DNA of 64,000 bases from Myxococcales bacterium (GTDB taxonomy: Bacteria; Myxococcota_A; Polyangia; Haliangiales; Haliangiaceae), in contig JADJGV010000037.1 in assembly GCA_016707895.1 (NCBI GenBank), positions 186,001 through 250,000 of the forward strand, written 5' to 3'. The notes below the pieces were generated by a model. It was not told the origin of the DNA, did no database searches, and saw only the letters and a program-made list of their open reading frames with translations. Every line of letters starts with the position of its first letter. Position 1 is the stretch's first letter. The translations under genes and the position numbers were made by a program. Below, piece after piece: positions 36,918 through 47,157 of the stretch.

Positions 36918-36928
36918 GCGCCCGGCGC

Positions 36929-37519
36929 TCAATCTTCCCGCGGCGGGCCGCCGGCCAGCTCGACGACCGCCTCGAGGATGCGCGCGGTGGCGCCCCAGAT
37001 GCGGTGGCCGGCGTAGGGGTACGCGCGCATCGTCCAGGCGCGGCCGCGCCAGGTGCGGGTGCCCATGAGCTCGACGTCGGTGCGCTCGAAGAACCGCGCC
37101 AGCGGCACCCAGAACCAGCTGGCCACCTCGCGCGGGTTGGGCGCGAGCGGGTGGGCGGCGTCGAGCTCGGCGACCACCGGGGTGATCGCGTAGCCGGTCG
37201 GCGTCGGCACGTCGTCGAGCGTGCCCAGCACCCGCGGCGCGGCCCGCGGCACGCCCAGCTCCTCCTCGGCCTCGCGCCGGGCGGTGGCGATCAGATCGAC
37301 GTCGGCGATGTCGAAGCCGCCGCCGGGCAGGGCGATCTGGCCGGAGTGGGTCGGCGCGTCGGCGCCGCGCTCGATCAGCGGCACCCAGGTGGCGCCGTCG
37401 CGCTCGACCAGGAGCAGCGCCACCGCCGAGCGGCGCAGCTGGTCGTCGGCCAGCCGCACGCCGGGGCGATCGGCGAGCGCCGCCGCCAGCCGTTCGATCA
37501 ACGCGCGGTGGGACGGCAT
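36929..37519 (-). CDS. nudL: Nudix hydrolase, CoA pyrophosphatase type
   Basis: 196 residues. The CoA-type signature THSGQIALPGGGFDIADVDL precedes the Nudix box end TARREAEEELGV. NudL enzymes cleave CoA and derivatives to 3',5'-ADP and phosphopantetheine. ATG 37519 is preferred; a GTG 27 bp further up is possible. It follows the flavoprotein gene on the same strand with a 23 bp gap. Confidence 0.87.
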   Translation of the reverse strand: MPSHRALIERLAAALADRPGVRLADDQLRRSAVALLLVERDGATWVPLIERGADAPTHSGQIALPGGGFDIADVDLIATARREAEEELGVPRAAPRVLGTLDDVPTPTGYAITPVVAELDAAHPLAPNPREVASWFWVPLARFFERTDVELMGTRTWRGRAWTMRAYPYAGHRIWGATARILEAVVELAGGPPRED

Positions 37520-37542
37520 GGCGATCCGATGCCCGCCGGTCG

Positions 37543-38958
37543 TCACTCGCTGCACGTGGGCCGGCGCTCGGGGATGAGCTTGCCGGGGTTGAGCAGGTCG
37601 AGCGGATCCCACATCGCCTTCCACCGCCGCTGCCACGCGAGCACGCGCTCGCTCTGCTCGAGGTGCATGTACGGCCGCTTGATCAGGCCGATGCCGTGCT
37701 CGCCCGACAGCGTGCCGCGCAGGTCGACGGCGTCGGCGAACACCCGCGCGCACGCGCGATCGACCTTGGCCCAGCTGGCGGGATCGGCGGGATCCTCGTC
37801 GGAGACCACGTTGACGTGGAGGTTGCCGTCGCCGGCGTGGCCGAACACCGCGATCGGCAGCCCGACCTCGGCGGCGATGCGATCGACCCGGCCCAGCATC
37901 TCGATGATCGCCCCGCGCGGCACGCACACGTCCTCGCCGATCTTGATCGCGTGGGCCTCCTTGAGCGACGGCGAGATCAGCCGGCGGGCCTCCCACAGCG
38001 CGCGCCGCTCGGCGGGATCGTTGGCGGCGAACACGTCGAGCGCGCCCGCGGCCTCGCAGTCTTCGCCCAGCCGCTCGATCTGGCCGTCGAGCGTGTCGGC
38101 GTCGCCGTCGACCTCGATCAGCGCGATCGCGCCGGCGTTGGCCGGGAACGTGTAACGCGAGCGGCCGCGCACGTGATCGATCGAGGTGCGATCGGCGATC
38201 TCGATGACCCGCGGGCGCACGCCGCGGCCGATCAGCGCGGTGATCGCGCGGGCGGCGCTGGCGACGTCCTGGAAGATCGCCAAGAGCGTCGCGACCGCTG
38301 GTGGCTTGGGCAAGAGGCGCAGCGTCAGCTCGGTGATCACGCCGAACGTGCCCTCGCTGCCGACGAAGCCGGCGGTCAGGTCGTAGCCGGTGACGCCCTT
38401 GGTGGTGCGCCGGCCGACCCGCAGCACCTCGCCGCCCATCAGCGCCACCTCGAGGCCCAGCACGTACTCGCGGGTGACGCCGTAGCGGAACGCCCGCGGG
38501 CCGCCGGCGTTGTTGGCGGCGTTGCCGCCGATCGAGCAGTACTCGAGGCTGGCCGGATCGGGCGGGTAGAACAGGCCCTGGGCCTCGACCGCGGCCTGCA
38601 GCTCGCCGGTGATGACCCCGGGCTCGACCACCGCGACCAGATCGTCGGGGCTGATCTCCTTGACCCGCTGCATGGTCTCGACCGACAGCACCACGCCGCC
38701 GCGCACCGGCAGGCACCCGCCGGTGAGGCCGCTGCCGGCGCCGCGCGGGGTGCACGGCACGCGGTGCTCGGCGCACAGCCGCAGCACCGCCGCCACCTCG
38801 TCGGTGGTGGCGCACTTGACCGCCACGTCGGCGGGGAACGGGCCGGCCGGGCTCTCGTCCCGGCCGTAGTCGGCGAGCCGCTCGTCGCCGGGCAGGATCA
38901 CCGCGCCGGCGGGCAGCTCGCGCGCGAGGAGCGCGCCGATGTCGACGCCGCCCGCCAC
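37543..38958 (-). CDS. glcD: FAD-linked oxidase, GlcD/D-lactate dehydrogenase family
   Basis: 471 residues from a GTG. FAD_binding_4 motifs: TPRGAGSGLTGGCLPVRGG, SIGGNAANNAGGPRAFRYGV and GVTGYDLTAGFVGSEGTFGV; the C-terminal cap has FGHAGDGNLHVNV (the metal/substrate site), and the end is GEHGIGLIKRPYM. It oxidises a 2-hydroxy acid such as glycolate or D-lactate, passing electrons to the membrane pool. GlcE/GlcF partners are absent next to it. The stop of the ErpA-like gene lies just 2 bp before its start. Confidence 0.87.
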   Translation of the reverse strand: MAGGVDIGALLARELPAGAVILPGDERLADYGRDESPAGPFPADVAVKCATTDEVAAVLRLCAEHRVPCTPRGAGSGLTGGCLPVRGGVVLSVETMQRVKEISPDDLVAVVEPGVITGELQAAVEAQGLFYPPDPASLEYCSIGGNAANNAGGPRAFRYGVTREYVLGLEVALMGGEVLRVGRRTTKGVTGYDLTAGFVGSEGTFGVITELTLRLLPKPPAVATLLAIFQDVASAARAITALIGRGVRPRVIEIADRTSIDHVRGRSRYTFPANAGAIALIEVDGDADTLDGQIERLGEDCEAAGALDVFAANDPAERRALWEARRLISPSLKEAHAIKIGEDVCVPRGAIIEMLGRVDRIAAEVGLPIAVFGHAGDGNLHVNVVSDEDPADPASWAKVDRACARVFADAVDLRGTLSGEHGIGLIKRPYMHLEQSERVLAWQRRWKAMWDPLDLLNPGKLIPERRPTCSE

Positions 38959-38959
38959 C

Positions 38960-39361
38960 TCACACCGAGAACGAGGAGCCGCAGCCGCAGGTGGACTTCA
39001 CGTTCGGGTTGTTGAACTTGAAGCCCGCGCCCGACAGCCCCTCGACGTAGTCGATCTCGGTCCCGACCAGGTACATCAGGCTCATCTCGTCGACGACGAC
39101 CTTGACGCCGGCGACCGCGAACTGCTGGTCGACCTCGGTCGGGTTGTCGAAGTACAGGTCGTAGCTGAAGCCGGCGCAGCCGCCGCCGACGACGCGCAGC
39201 CGCAGGCCCATCTCGGCCTCGATCTGCTCGGCGTCGCGGATCTCGTTGACCTTGGTCGCCGCGATCGGGGTTAGGGAGACGAGCGTGTCGAGGCCGACGG
39301 GCTCGTCGGTAACCGGCGGTGGGGCCGCCGAGGGAGTGGTTTCGCGAAACAGTGTGGCCAT
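38960..39361 (-). CDS. erpA: A-type Fe-S carrier (ErpA/IscA-like)
   Basis: 133 residues; GGAGGT before the ATG. HesB/IscA fold with the three metal-ligand Cys in GGGCAGFSYDLYFD and STCGCGSSF, preceded by a 25-residue Pro-rich extension. It delivers [Fe-S] clusters to apoproteins. The isc operon 6 kb away has its own iscA, so this is a second A-type carrier; it heads a unit with the glcD and nudL genes. A palindrome lies in its upstream region. Confidence 0.88.
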   Translation of the reverse strand: MATLFRETTPSAAPPPVTDEPVGLDTLVSLTPIAATKVNEIRDAEQIEAEMGLRLRVVGGGCAGFSYDLYFDNPTEVDQQFAVAGVKVVVDEMSLMYLVGTEIDYVEGLSGAGFKFNNPNVKSTCGCGSSFSV

Positions 39362-39383
39362 GGGACCTCCAGCGATCTAGCCG

Positions 39384-39410
39384 CCAGGATTTACAGGTGT
39401 ACCTACCTGG
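39384..39410. promoter_or_regulatory. Nested palindrome between erpA-like and moeB-like genes
   Basis: AGGTGTACCT (39395-39404) is a perfect palindrome flanked by CCAGG and CCTGG. It lies in the 91 bp divergent region, 23 bp upstream of the erpA start and 42 bp upstream of the moeB-like start. An operator is possible; no regulator assigned. Confidence 0.35.
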
Positions 39411-39452
39411 GGCGCGGTTGGCAACCGGATCGCTCACGGCTACCCTGGCGCG

Positions 39453-40604
39453 GTGCCTAGCTACGCCGACTTACTGGCCGCCACCCGCGCCGAGATCCGC
39501 GAGGTCGCGCCGGCCGAGGTGGCGCTGGGTGAGGTCCAGCTGCTCGACGTGCGCGAGCCCGATGAGCTGAGCGAGGGCGGCTTGCCCGGGGCGATCGCGA
39601 TCCCCCGGGGCCACCTGGAGAGCCGGGTCGAGGCGGCGCTGCCCGATCGGGCCGCGCCGGTGGTGGTCTACTGCGCCGGCGGCGCCCGCTCGGTGTTCGC
39701 CGCCCGGACGCTGCGCGAGCTGGGCTACGGCGACGTGCGCTCGCTCGCCGGCGGGTTCGCCGCGTGGAAGGCCGCCGGCCGCCCGGTCGCGCGCGGCGAC
39801 GGCGGGCTGTCGACGGCGCAGCGCGCGCGCTACGCCCGCCACCTGATCCTGCCCGAGGTCGGGCTCGCCGGGCAGCAGCGCCTGCTGGCGGCGCGGGTCG
39901 CGCTGATCGGCGCCGGCGGGCTGGGGTCGCCGGTGGCGCTGTACCTGGCGGCGGCCGGCGTCGGCACGCTGACGATCATCGACGATGACGTCGTCGACGC
40001 CTCGAACCTGCAGCGCCAGGTGCTGCACACCACCGAGCGGGTGGGGCAGCCCAAGGTCGACTCGGCGGCGCGGGCGATCGCCGCGCTCAACCCCGACGTC
40101 GCGGTGGTCGGCCACAAGGTGCGCCTGACCAGCGCCGAGGCGCCGACGCTGCTCGCCGGCCACGACGTGATCATCGACGGCAGCGACAACTTCGCGACCC
40201 GCTACCTGGTCAACGACGTCGCGCTGCGGCTCGGCGTGCCGGTGGTCCACGCGTCGATCTGGCGGTTCGAGGGCCAGCTGACGGTGTTCCCGGCGGCCGG
40301 CGGGCCCTGCTACCGCTGCTTGTACCCCGCGCCGCCGCCGCCGGGCGCGTCGCCGAGCTGCGCCGAGGCCGGCGTGCTGGGCGTGCTGCCCGGGGTGATG
40401 GGCGTGCTGCAGGCCACCGAGGCGATCAAGCTGGTGCTGGGGCTGCCGTCGGTGGCGGGGCGGTTGCTGATCTACGACGCGCTGCGGGCCAAGCTGCGCG
40501 AGCTGGCGCTGCGGCGCGATCCCGCGTGCCCCACCTGCGGCGACGGCGTCGATCGCGCGGCGATCCCGCTGATCGACTATGCGGCGTTCTGCGCCGGCGC
40601 GTGA
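39453..40604 (+). CDS. Rhodanese-MoeB/ThiF fusion
   Basis: 383 residues from a GTG. Rhodanese domain at about 1-110 with active loop VVYCAGGARS. E1-like ThiF/MoeB domain at about 118-375: VALIGAGGLGSPVALYLAAA (ATP loop), DVVDASNLQRQVLH, adenylation region with IDGSDNFATRYLVND, thiocarboxylate Cys in SPSCAEAGVLG, zinc ligands CYRC and CPTCG. It activates a sulfur-carrier C-terminus (MoaD/ThiS type) and transfers sulfur from the rhodanese. MoeZ-type fusions usually have rhodanese last; here it comes first. Confidence 0.88.
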   Translation: MPSYADLLAATRAEIREVAPAEVALGEVQLLDVREPDELSEGGLPGAIAIPRGHLESRVEAALPDRAAPVVVYCAGGARSVFAARTLRELGYGDVRSLAGGFAAWKAAGRPVARGDGGLSTAQRARYARHLILPEVGLAGQQRLLAARVALIGAGGLGSPVALYLAAAGVGTLTIIDDDVVDASNLQRQVLHTTERVGQPKVDSAARAIAALNPDVAVVGHKVRLTSAEAPTLLAGHDVIIDGSDNFATRYLVNDVALRLGVPVVHASIWRFEGQLTVFPAAGGPCYRCLYPAPPPPGASPSCAEAGVLGVLPGVMGVLQATEAIKLVLGLPSVAGRLLIYDALRAKLRELALRRDPACPTCGDGVDRAAIPLIDYAAFCAGA

Positions 40605-40832
40605 GCCGCGATCAGGGTGGATCGAGGCGGCGAGGAGCGAGCGAGGGGAGGTCAGGACATGCCAGCCCCATCAGCAAATGGCTGGCCAGGGGCGGAGGCG
40701 CCCTGGGGCGGCCGGGGGGCCGCCGCGGGGGCCGGTCTTTCGCGCCACGGTGTGTCGCCGGCTGGTCGCGGTGTCGAGGATCTGACGGTGGGCAGCTTGA
40801 CCCACCGGCGGGGCCACGGGACACTCGCCGCA

Positions 40833-42647
40833 GTGGCCATCGCGCCTGGGCAGCAGGTCGGCAATTACCGGGTGCAAGCGCGCCTGGGCGTCGGCGGCAT
40901 GGGCGTGGTGTACCTGGCCGAGCACCCGATCATCGGCAAGAAGGTCGCGCTGAAGGTCATCCACCGCGAGCTGTCGGCCAACCGTGAGGTGATCGGGCGC
41001 TTCTACCAGGAGGCGCGGGCGGTCAACCTGATCGGCAACGAGCACATCGTCGAGGTCCACGACTTCGGGCAGTCGCCCGAGGGCGATCTGTTCTTCGTGA
41101 TGGAGTACCTCGACGGCAAGACGCTGGCGCAGGTGCTGACCCGCGAGCGGATCCTCGACGTGCGCCGCGCGTTGCACGTGTGCGCGCAGATCGCCGACGC
41201 GCTGGCCGCCGCCCACACGGTGAGCATCATCCACCGCGATCTCAAGCCCGACAACGTCATGCTGCTCGAGCGCAGCGGCGACCCCGACTTCGTCAAGCTG
41301 CTCGACTTCGGCCTGGCCAAGGTGATGTCCGAGAGCGGCGCCAAGAACCTCACCGCCGCCGGCGTCATCCTCGGCACGCCGCAGTACATGTCGCCCGAGG
41401 CGTGCGAGAGCAAGAAGGTCGATCACCGCACCGACATCTACGCGCTGGGCGTGCTGCTCTTCCAGATGCTGTGCGGGCAGGTGCCGTTCGACGGGGAGAC
41501 GATGGGCTCGGTGCTGATCAAGCAGGTGTCGCAGCCGCCGCCGGCCCCGCGCGGCCTGTCGCCGCTGATCCCGCCCGCGGTCGAGCAGATCATCCTGCGC
41601 TGCCTGGCCAAGGCCCCCGACGCGCGGTTCCAGTCGATGGCCGAGCTGCGCGCGGCGCTGATCGATCCGGCGCTGTACCTGCAAGCGGCGCCCGCGACGT
41701 TGCCGGCCGCGCAGCCGAGCGCGGCGGCCCAGGCGGCGACGATGTACGCGGTCGAGACCAACGCGGCCATGGGCTACGCCGCGACCGCCGGCATGGCGCC
41801 GTACAGCACCCAGGCGATGGGCGCGGCCAGGATCGGCGGCGCCGCCACGGCGAGCCACGCGGCGGTCGCGCCCCCGCGCCTCACCGGGCCGGTCTCGTCG
41901 CAGCAGGCGACGATGATGATGGACAGCGGGCCGCCGCTGGGCGGGCCGGCGATGGTCGGGGCGATGGCGGTGGCGGCGGCGTCGCCCGAGCAGCCCGCGC
42001 CGCGCCGCATGACCGCGCCGCCGATCGCGGTGCCGCAGAACCAGACGCTGGTGATCGCCACGCCGCCCGGGCACAGCCGCAAGCCGCCGAGCCGCCGCGG
42101 CCCGCTGATCGCGGTGCTCGCCGTGGTGGCGGTGGTCGGCGTGACGATGGCGGTGATCCTCGCGGGCGGATCGTCCGGCGGCGGCGAGGCGGGCGGCGGG
42201 GCGGGGGGCGATCCCGGCGCGAGCGGCAGCGGCGGCGCGAGCGGCGCGACGGCGGTGGATGCGGGGGCCGCGGTGGCGGCGACGTCGACCGACGCGCGAC
42301 CGCCGGCGCCCGACGCCGCGCCGGCCACGGCCCGCGTGACCATCACCAGCGATCCGCCGGGCGCCGAGGTGTTCGACGCCAGCGGGGGCTCGCTCGGCGT
42401 GACGCCGGTGACCGTCGACGCGGTCGTCGACGGCAAGCCGTGGACGCTGAGCTTCCGCCGCGCCGGCTCGAAGCCGCGCGACAAGGTCATCACCGTCACC
42501 GGCGACATGACCGTCTCGGTGCTGCTCGACGCCGACGGCAGCGGCGGGCGGCGGCCGGGCGGGCGCAAGCCTCCGGGCGGCAAGCCCGGGCCCGGCTCGG
42601 GATCGGGCAGCGACAAGATCGACCTGATGGAGCCGACGTACCGCTGA
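40833..42647 (+). CDS. Hanks-type Ser/Thr kinase with PEGA domain
   Basis: 604 residues; start GTG 40833 is chosen because the kinase begins directly after (VGNYRVQARLGVGGMGVVYL) and the upstream in-frame stretch is low-complexity. Motifs: VALKVIH, IIHRDLKPDNVMLL, KLLDFGLAKVM, LGTPQYMSPEACESKK. An Ala/Pro linker, one TM at about 422-443 (LIAVLAVVAVVGVTMAVIL), a Gly/Ser/Ala stalk and a PEGA domain at about 500-570 (TITSDPPGAEVFDASGGSLG) follow; the PEGA faces the periplasm. C-terminus Lys/Gly/Pro-rich. Typical one-component sensor kinase of myxobacteria; target unknown. Confidence 0.92.
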   Translation: MAIAPGQQVGNYRVQARLGVGGMGVVYLAEHPIIGKKVALKVIHRELSANREVIGRFYQEARAVNLIGNEHIVEVHDFGQSPEGDLFFVMEYLDGKTLAQVLTRERILDVRRALHVCAQIADALAAAHTVSIIHRDLKPDNVMLLERSGDPDFVKLLDFGLAKVMSESGAKNLTAAGVILGTPQYMSPEACESKKVDHRTDIYALGVLLFQMLCGQVPFDGETMGSVLIKQVSQPPPAPRGLSPLIPPAVEQIILRCLAKAPDARFQSMAELRAALIDPALYLQAAPATLPAAQPSAAAQAATMYAVETNAAMGYAATAGMAPYSTQAMGAARIGGAATASHAAVAPPRLTGPVSSQQATMMMDSGPPLGGPAMVGAMAVAAASPEQPAPRRMTAPPIAVPQNQTLVIATPPGHSRKPPSRRGPLIAVLAVVAVVGVTMAVILAGGSSGGGEAGGGAGGDPGASGSGGASGATAVDAGAAVAATSTDARPPAPDAAPATARVTITSDPPGAEVFDASGGSLGVTPVTVDAVVDGKPWTLSFRRAGSKPRDKVITVTGDMTVSVLLDADGSGGRRPGGRKPPGGKPGPGSGSGSDKIDLMEPTYR

Positions 42648-42723
42648 GCGTCGCGCGCGCGGCCGCCGCGCCCGCGGTGGGTCGCGGGTTGCGTCGCCGC
42701 CGGGGATCGGCGAGGGTTAGCGG

Positions 42724-44292
<1,569 letters not shown>

Positions 44293-44296
44293 CCGT

Positions 44297-44530
44297 GGGG
44301 ACAGGATCCGGGGTCGCAAGAGACCTGGATCGCTCAGGTATTTGACCGTGCCGCGACGCGAAAAGGGACACGTTCCTGGCCATTAACCAGCCGGGATCGT
44401 TGGGGATATCTCGGCTGTTTTCCCGATGGGTTTCGCTGGGTTGCTCAGTAGGGAAGTGTCCCTTTCTGCGACGCGGCGCGGCTTAATTCGCGAATGATGT
44501 CAGTGTGATCGGGAGTAGGATCCTGTCCCC
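44297..44530. mobile_element. Palindromic MITE/REP-like element
   Basis: 234 bp bounded by a perfect 13 bp inverted repeat, GGGGACAGGATCC (44297-44309) and GGATCCTGTCCCC (44518-44530). An inner inverted pair AAAGGGACAC (44362-44371) / GTGTCCCTTT (44456-44465) extends imperfectly for about 25 bp. GC content is visibly lower than the flanks and no coding frame exists. CTGTCCCC termini are familiar from non-autonomous elements near REP-associated transposase genes; that link is from memory. It fills most of the 352 bp gap before the MerR gene. Confidence 0.65.
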
Positions 44531-44565
44531 GAGGGCGAAAGCTTACGCGCACGTCAGGGTGAGGC

Positions 44566-44595
44566 TTGACAGAGGAGGTGATGCGCCGCCATAGT
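44566..44595 (+). promoter_or_regulatory. Candidate promoter of the merR-isc unit
   Basis: TTGACA at 44566-44571 and CATAGT at 44590-44595, an 18 bp spacer. This is the best sigma-70-like pair in the region and lies 50 bp before the start codon, outside the palindromic element. Confidence 0.5.
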
Positions 44596-44611
44596 GCGCG
44601 CAGGAAGCAGT

Positions 44612-44633
44612 ACCCTTACGTGAACGTGAGGGT
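44612..44633 (+). promoter_or_regulatory. 22 bp dyad, candidate MerR-family operator
   Basis: ACCCTTACGT-GA-ACGTGAGGGT is symmetric at all but one pair of positions per arm. It lies 12-33 bp upstream of the merR start and downstream of the candidate -10, fitting autorepression. An ACGT-N2-ACGT core is like that recalled for LiuR-type MerR operators. Confidence 0.6.
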
Positions 44634-44644
44634 TCTGGAAGCAG

Positions 44645-45202
44645 ATGGACAAGCCGGAAATCAAGCTGCTGCGCGTCGGTGAGCTGGCCAAGGTGGTCGG
44701 CAAGACGGTGCGCGCGATGCACCTCTACGAGGAGCTCGGGCTGCTGGAGCCGGTGGCGCGGTCGGAGGGCGGCTTTCGGCTGTACGGCCCGAGCGCGGTC
44801 GACCGCATCCACTGGATCGTCAAGCTGCAGGCGATCGGCTTCACGCTGGCGGAGATCCAGGGCTTCGTCCAGGACTTCCGCGACGCGGGGAGCGGCAAGG
44901 ACGCGACCGATCGCGTGCGCGCGGTGTTCGCCGGCAAGCTCGGCGAGATCCGCGATCAGATGACCCAGCTGCAGGTCATCGAGAATGACTTGCACGAGGC
45001 GCTCGCCTACCTCGACTCGTGCACGTCGTGCTCCACCGAGTACACGCCGCACGAGTGCGGCGAGTGTGGCCACAACGGCCACGAGCGCGCCAAGGCGCCG
45101 CGGCTGTTCGCGGGGCTGTCGCGGCGCGCGCTGCCGATCCACGGCCGCGAGCGCGAGTTCGACGTCGCCGCCACCGAGCTGGTCAAGGACCCGCGCAACT
45201 AG
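44645..45202 (+). CDS. MerR-family regulator with Cys-rich tail
   Basis: 185 residues; GGAAG before the ATG. Winged helix at about 8-75 (LRVGELAKVVGKTVRAMHLY, GGFRLYGPSAVDRIHWIV), dimerisation helix at about 100-130, then a Cys cluster CTSCSTEYTPHECGECGHNG near 122-141 (five Cys, two His) and a basic tail. The cluster could bind metal or an Fe-S centre. It sits 7 bp before iscS and is transcribed with it, where IscR usually is; no IscR (Rrf2) gene is seen. I infer that it regulates the isc operon and itself. Confidence 0.85.
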   Translation: MDKPEIKLLRVGELAKVVGKTVRAMHLYEELGLLEPVARSEGGFRLYGPSAVDRIHWIVKLQAIGFTLAEIQGFVQDFRDAGSGKDATDRVRAVFAGKLGEIRDQMTQLQVIENDLHEALAYLDSCTSCSTEYTPHECGECGHNGHERAKAPRLFAGLSRRALPIHGREREFDVAATELVKDPRN

Positions 45203-45209
45203 GACTGCC

Positions 45210-46493
45210 ATGGCCACCAACGCAACCCCCGCCTCGACCTCCACGCTCGGCCGCCTCGTCGCGCCGCCGCCGTCGGTGAAGCTGCCCATCTTCATGGACA
45301 ACCACTCGACGACGCCGGTCGATCCGCGCGTGCTCGAGGCGATGCTGCCGTACTTCACCGAGCACTTCGGCAACGCCGCCAGCCGCAACCACGTGTTCGG
45401 CTGGACCGCCGAGGCCGCCGTCGAGGCCGCCCGCGGCCAGATCGCCGCGCTGATCGGCGGCGACGCCAAGGAGATCGTCATCACCTCGGGCGCGACCGAG
45501 GCGATCAACCTGGCGATCAAGGGCGTCGCCTCGTACTACGGCAAGACCAACAAGCACCTCATCACCGTCGAGACCGAGCACAAGGCGACGCTCGACACCT
45601 GCAAGCGCCTCGAGCGCGACGGCTTCACGGTCACCTACCTGACGCCGGCCGCCGACGGCCTGGTCACCCCCGAGCAGGTCGCGGCCGCGGTCACCGACCA
45701 GACCATCCTGGTGAGCATCATGCTCGCCAACAACGAGATCGGCGTCGTCCAGCCGATGGCCGAGATCGCCCGCGCGGTGAAGGCCAAGAACCCCAAGACG
45801 CTGATCCACTCCGACGTGGTGCAGGCGGCCGGCAAGGTCGAGTGCGACGTCGAGGCGATGAAGCTCGACCTGGCGTCCTTGTCGTCGCACAAGATGTACG
45901 GCCCCAAGGGCGTCGGCGCGCTGTGGGTGCGCCGCAAGCCGCGGGTGCGCATCGACCCGATCATCGACGGCGGCGGCCACGAGCGCGGCATGCGCTCGGG
46001 CACCCTGGCGGTGCCGCTGATCGTCGGCTTCGGCAAGGCGGCCGAGCTGGCCCGGCTGGAGCGCGTCGACGAGGCCGAGCGCCTGCTGCGGCTGCGCACC
46101 CGCCTGCACGCCGGCATCACCAAGCGGCTGCCCGAGGTCTACCTCAACGGCTCGCTCGAGCACCGGCTGCCCGGCAACCTGAACATCTCGTTCGCGTTCG
46201 TCGAGGGCGAGAGCCTGCTGATGGCGCTCAAGGACATCGCGGTGTCGTCGGGCTCGGCCTGCACCTCGGCGTCGCTCGAGCCCAGCTACGTGCTGCGCGC
46301 GCTCGGCATCGGCGAGGAGCTGGCCCACACCTCGATCCGCTTCGGCATCGGCCGCTTCAACACCGAGGCCGAGATCGACTACACCATCGACGTGGTGGTG
46401 AGCGCGGTCGAGCGGCTGCGCGAGCTGTCGCCGCTGTGGGAGATGCACCAGGACGGGATCGACCTCAAGTCGATCGCCTGGACCCCGCACTGA
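45210..46493 (+). CDS. iscS: Cysteine desulfurase
   Basis: 427 residues. PLP-dependent NifS family: FMDNHSTTPVDPRVLEAMLP, GATEAINLAIKG, TEHKATLDTC, PLP Lys in SSHKMYGPKG near 226, active-site Cys in SSGSACTSASLEPSYVLRAL near 351. About 25 residues longer at the N-terminus than E. coli IscS. It takes sulfur from cysteine for cluster assembly on IscU. The 207 bp gap to iscU holds intergenic element D. Confidence 0.95.
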   Translation: MATNATPASTSTLGRLVAPPPSVKLPIFMDNHSTTPVDPRVLEAMLPYFTEHFGNAASRNHVFGWTAEAAVEAARGQIAALIGGDAKEIVITSGATEAINLAIKGVASYYGKTNKHLITVETEHKATLDTCKRLERDGFTVTYLTPAADGLVTPEQVAAAVTDQTILVSIMLANNEIGVVQPMAEIARAVKAKNPKTLIHSDVVQAAGKVECDVEAMKLDLASLSSHKMYGPKGVGALWVRRKPRVRIDPIIDGGGHERGMRSGTLAVPLIVGFGKAAELARLERVDEAERLLRLRTRLHAGITKRLPEVYLNGSLEHRLPGNLNISFAFVEGESLLMALKDIAVSSGSACTSASLEPSYVLRALGIGEELAHTSIRFGIGRFNTEAEIDYTIDVVVSAVERLRELSPLWEMHQDGIDLKSIAWTPH

Positions 46494-46500
46494 GATATCC

Positions 46501-46560
46501 GGAGGGTTTCTCGCGAAACCCTCCCCCCGGCATGCGCCGGGGCCCCCCACCCGAGACGGC
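46501..46560 (+). repeat. Structured intergenic element, copy D (diverged)
   Basis: Hairpin 1 GGAGGGTTTC-TCGC-GAAACCCTCC (46501-46524), hairpin 2 CCCCGGC-ATGC-GCCGGGG (46525-46542), then CCCCCCACCCGAGACGG. Same two-hairpin-plus-tail plan as copies A and B, with different but still perfectly paired stems. Lies 7 bp after the iscS stop. The remaining 140 bp to iscU (GAACGAAC/ACCGAGAC-rich) show nothing further. Confidence 0.75.
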
Positions 46561-46700
46561 CCGGAGCGAGACCACGAAGGTAGCGAGCGACCTCGAACGA
46601 ACGCGAACGAAGCCCCGAGCCGGACCCGAGACCGAGACTGAGACCCGATTCCGACACCGCACGCCCGACCGCCGATGGTCGGGCACCAAGGAAACCCGCC

Positions 46701-47144
46701 ATGGCCTACTCCGACAAAGTCATCGACCACTACGAGAACCCCCGCAACGTGGGCTCGCTCGGCAAGGACGAGGAGGACGTGGGCACCGGCCTGGTCGGCG
46801 CGCCGGCGTGCGGCGACGTGATGAAGCTCCAGATCAAGGTCAAGGACGGCGTCATCGCCGACGCGCGGTTCAAGACCTTCGGCTGCGGCTCGGCGATCGC
46901 GTCGTCGTCGCTGGCCACCGAGATGATCAAGGGCATGACCCTCGATCAGGCCGCCGAGATCAAGAACACCCAGATCGTCGCCGAGCTCAACCTGCCGCCG
47001 GTCAAGATCCACTGCTCGGTCCTGGCCGAGGACGCGATCAAGGCCGCCATCGACGACTACAAGAAGAAGCAGGCGGCCCGGACCGAGGCCGCCAGCGCCA
47101 GCGCCGCGACCGCGACCGCCGCCACCCCCGCCCAGCCGGCGTGA
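46701..47144 (+). CDS. iscU: Fe-S cluster scaffold IscU
   Basis: 147 residues. Scaffold motifs: YSDKVIDHYENPRNVGSLGK, first Cys in VGAPACGDVMKLQI, second in FKTFGCGSAIASSS, the LNLPPVK HscA-recognition motif, and the third Cys in KIHCSVLAEDAI. An Ala/Thr-rich tail of about 25 residues is added. [2Fe-2S] clusters are built here with sulfur from IscS. Confidence 0.96.
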   Translation: MAYSDKVIDHYENPRNVGSLGKDEEDVGTGLVGAPACGDVMKLQIKVKDGVIADARFKTFGCGSAIASSSLATEMIKGMTLDQAAEIKNTQIVAELNLPPVKIHCSVLAEDAIKAAIDDYKKKQAARTEAASASAATATAATPAQPA

Positions 47145-47157
47145 GCAAAGGCCAGCC

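Noticed and set aside
34785..36932. A single 715-codon minus-strand gene
   Set aside because: The frame joins a Nudix gene to the antisense of nth and a lipoprotein gene. The Nudix start at 35231 is coupled to the nth stop by ATGA.
40617..40832. N-terminal extension of the PEGA kinase by 72 codons
   Set aside because: The extension is Gly/Ala/Arg-rich without conserved pattern, and the kinase starts normally right after GTG 40833.
44293..44644. A tRNA or small RNA gene in the gap before merR
   Set aside because: No cloverleaf or T-loop sequence found; the palindromic structure is explained by the inverted-repeat element.
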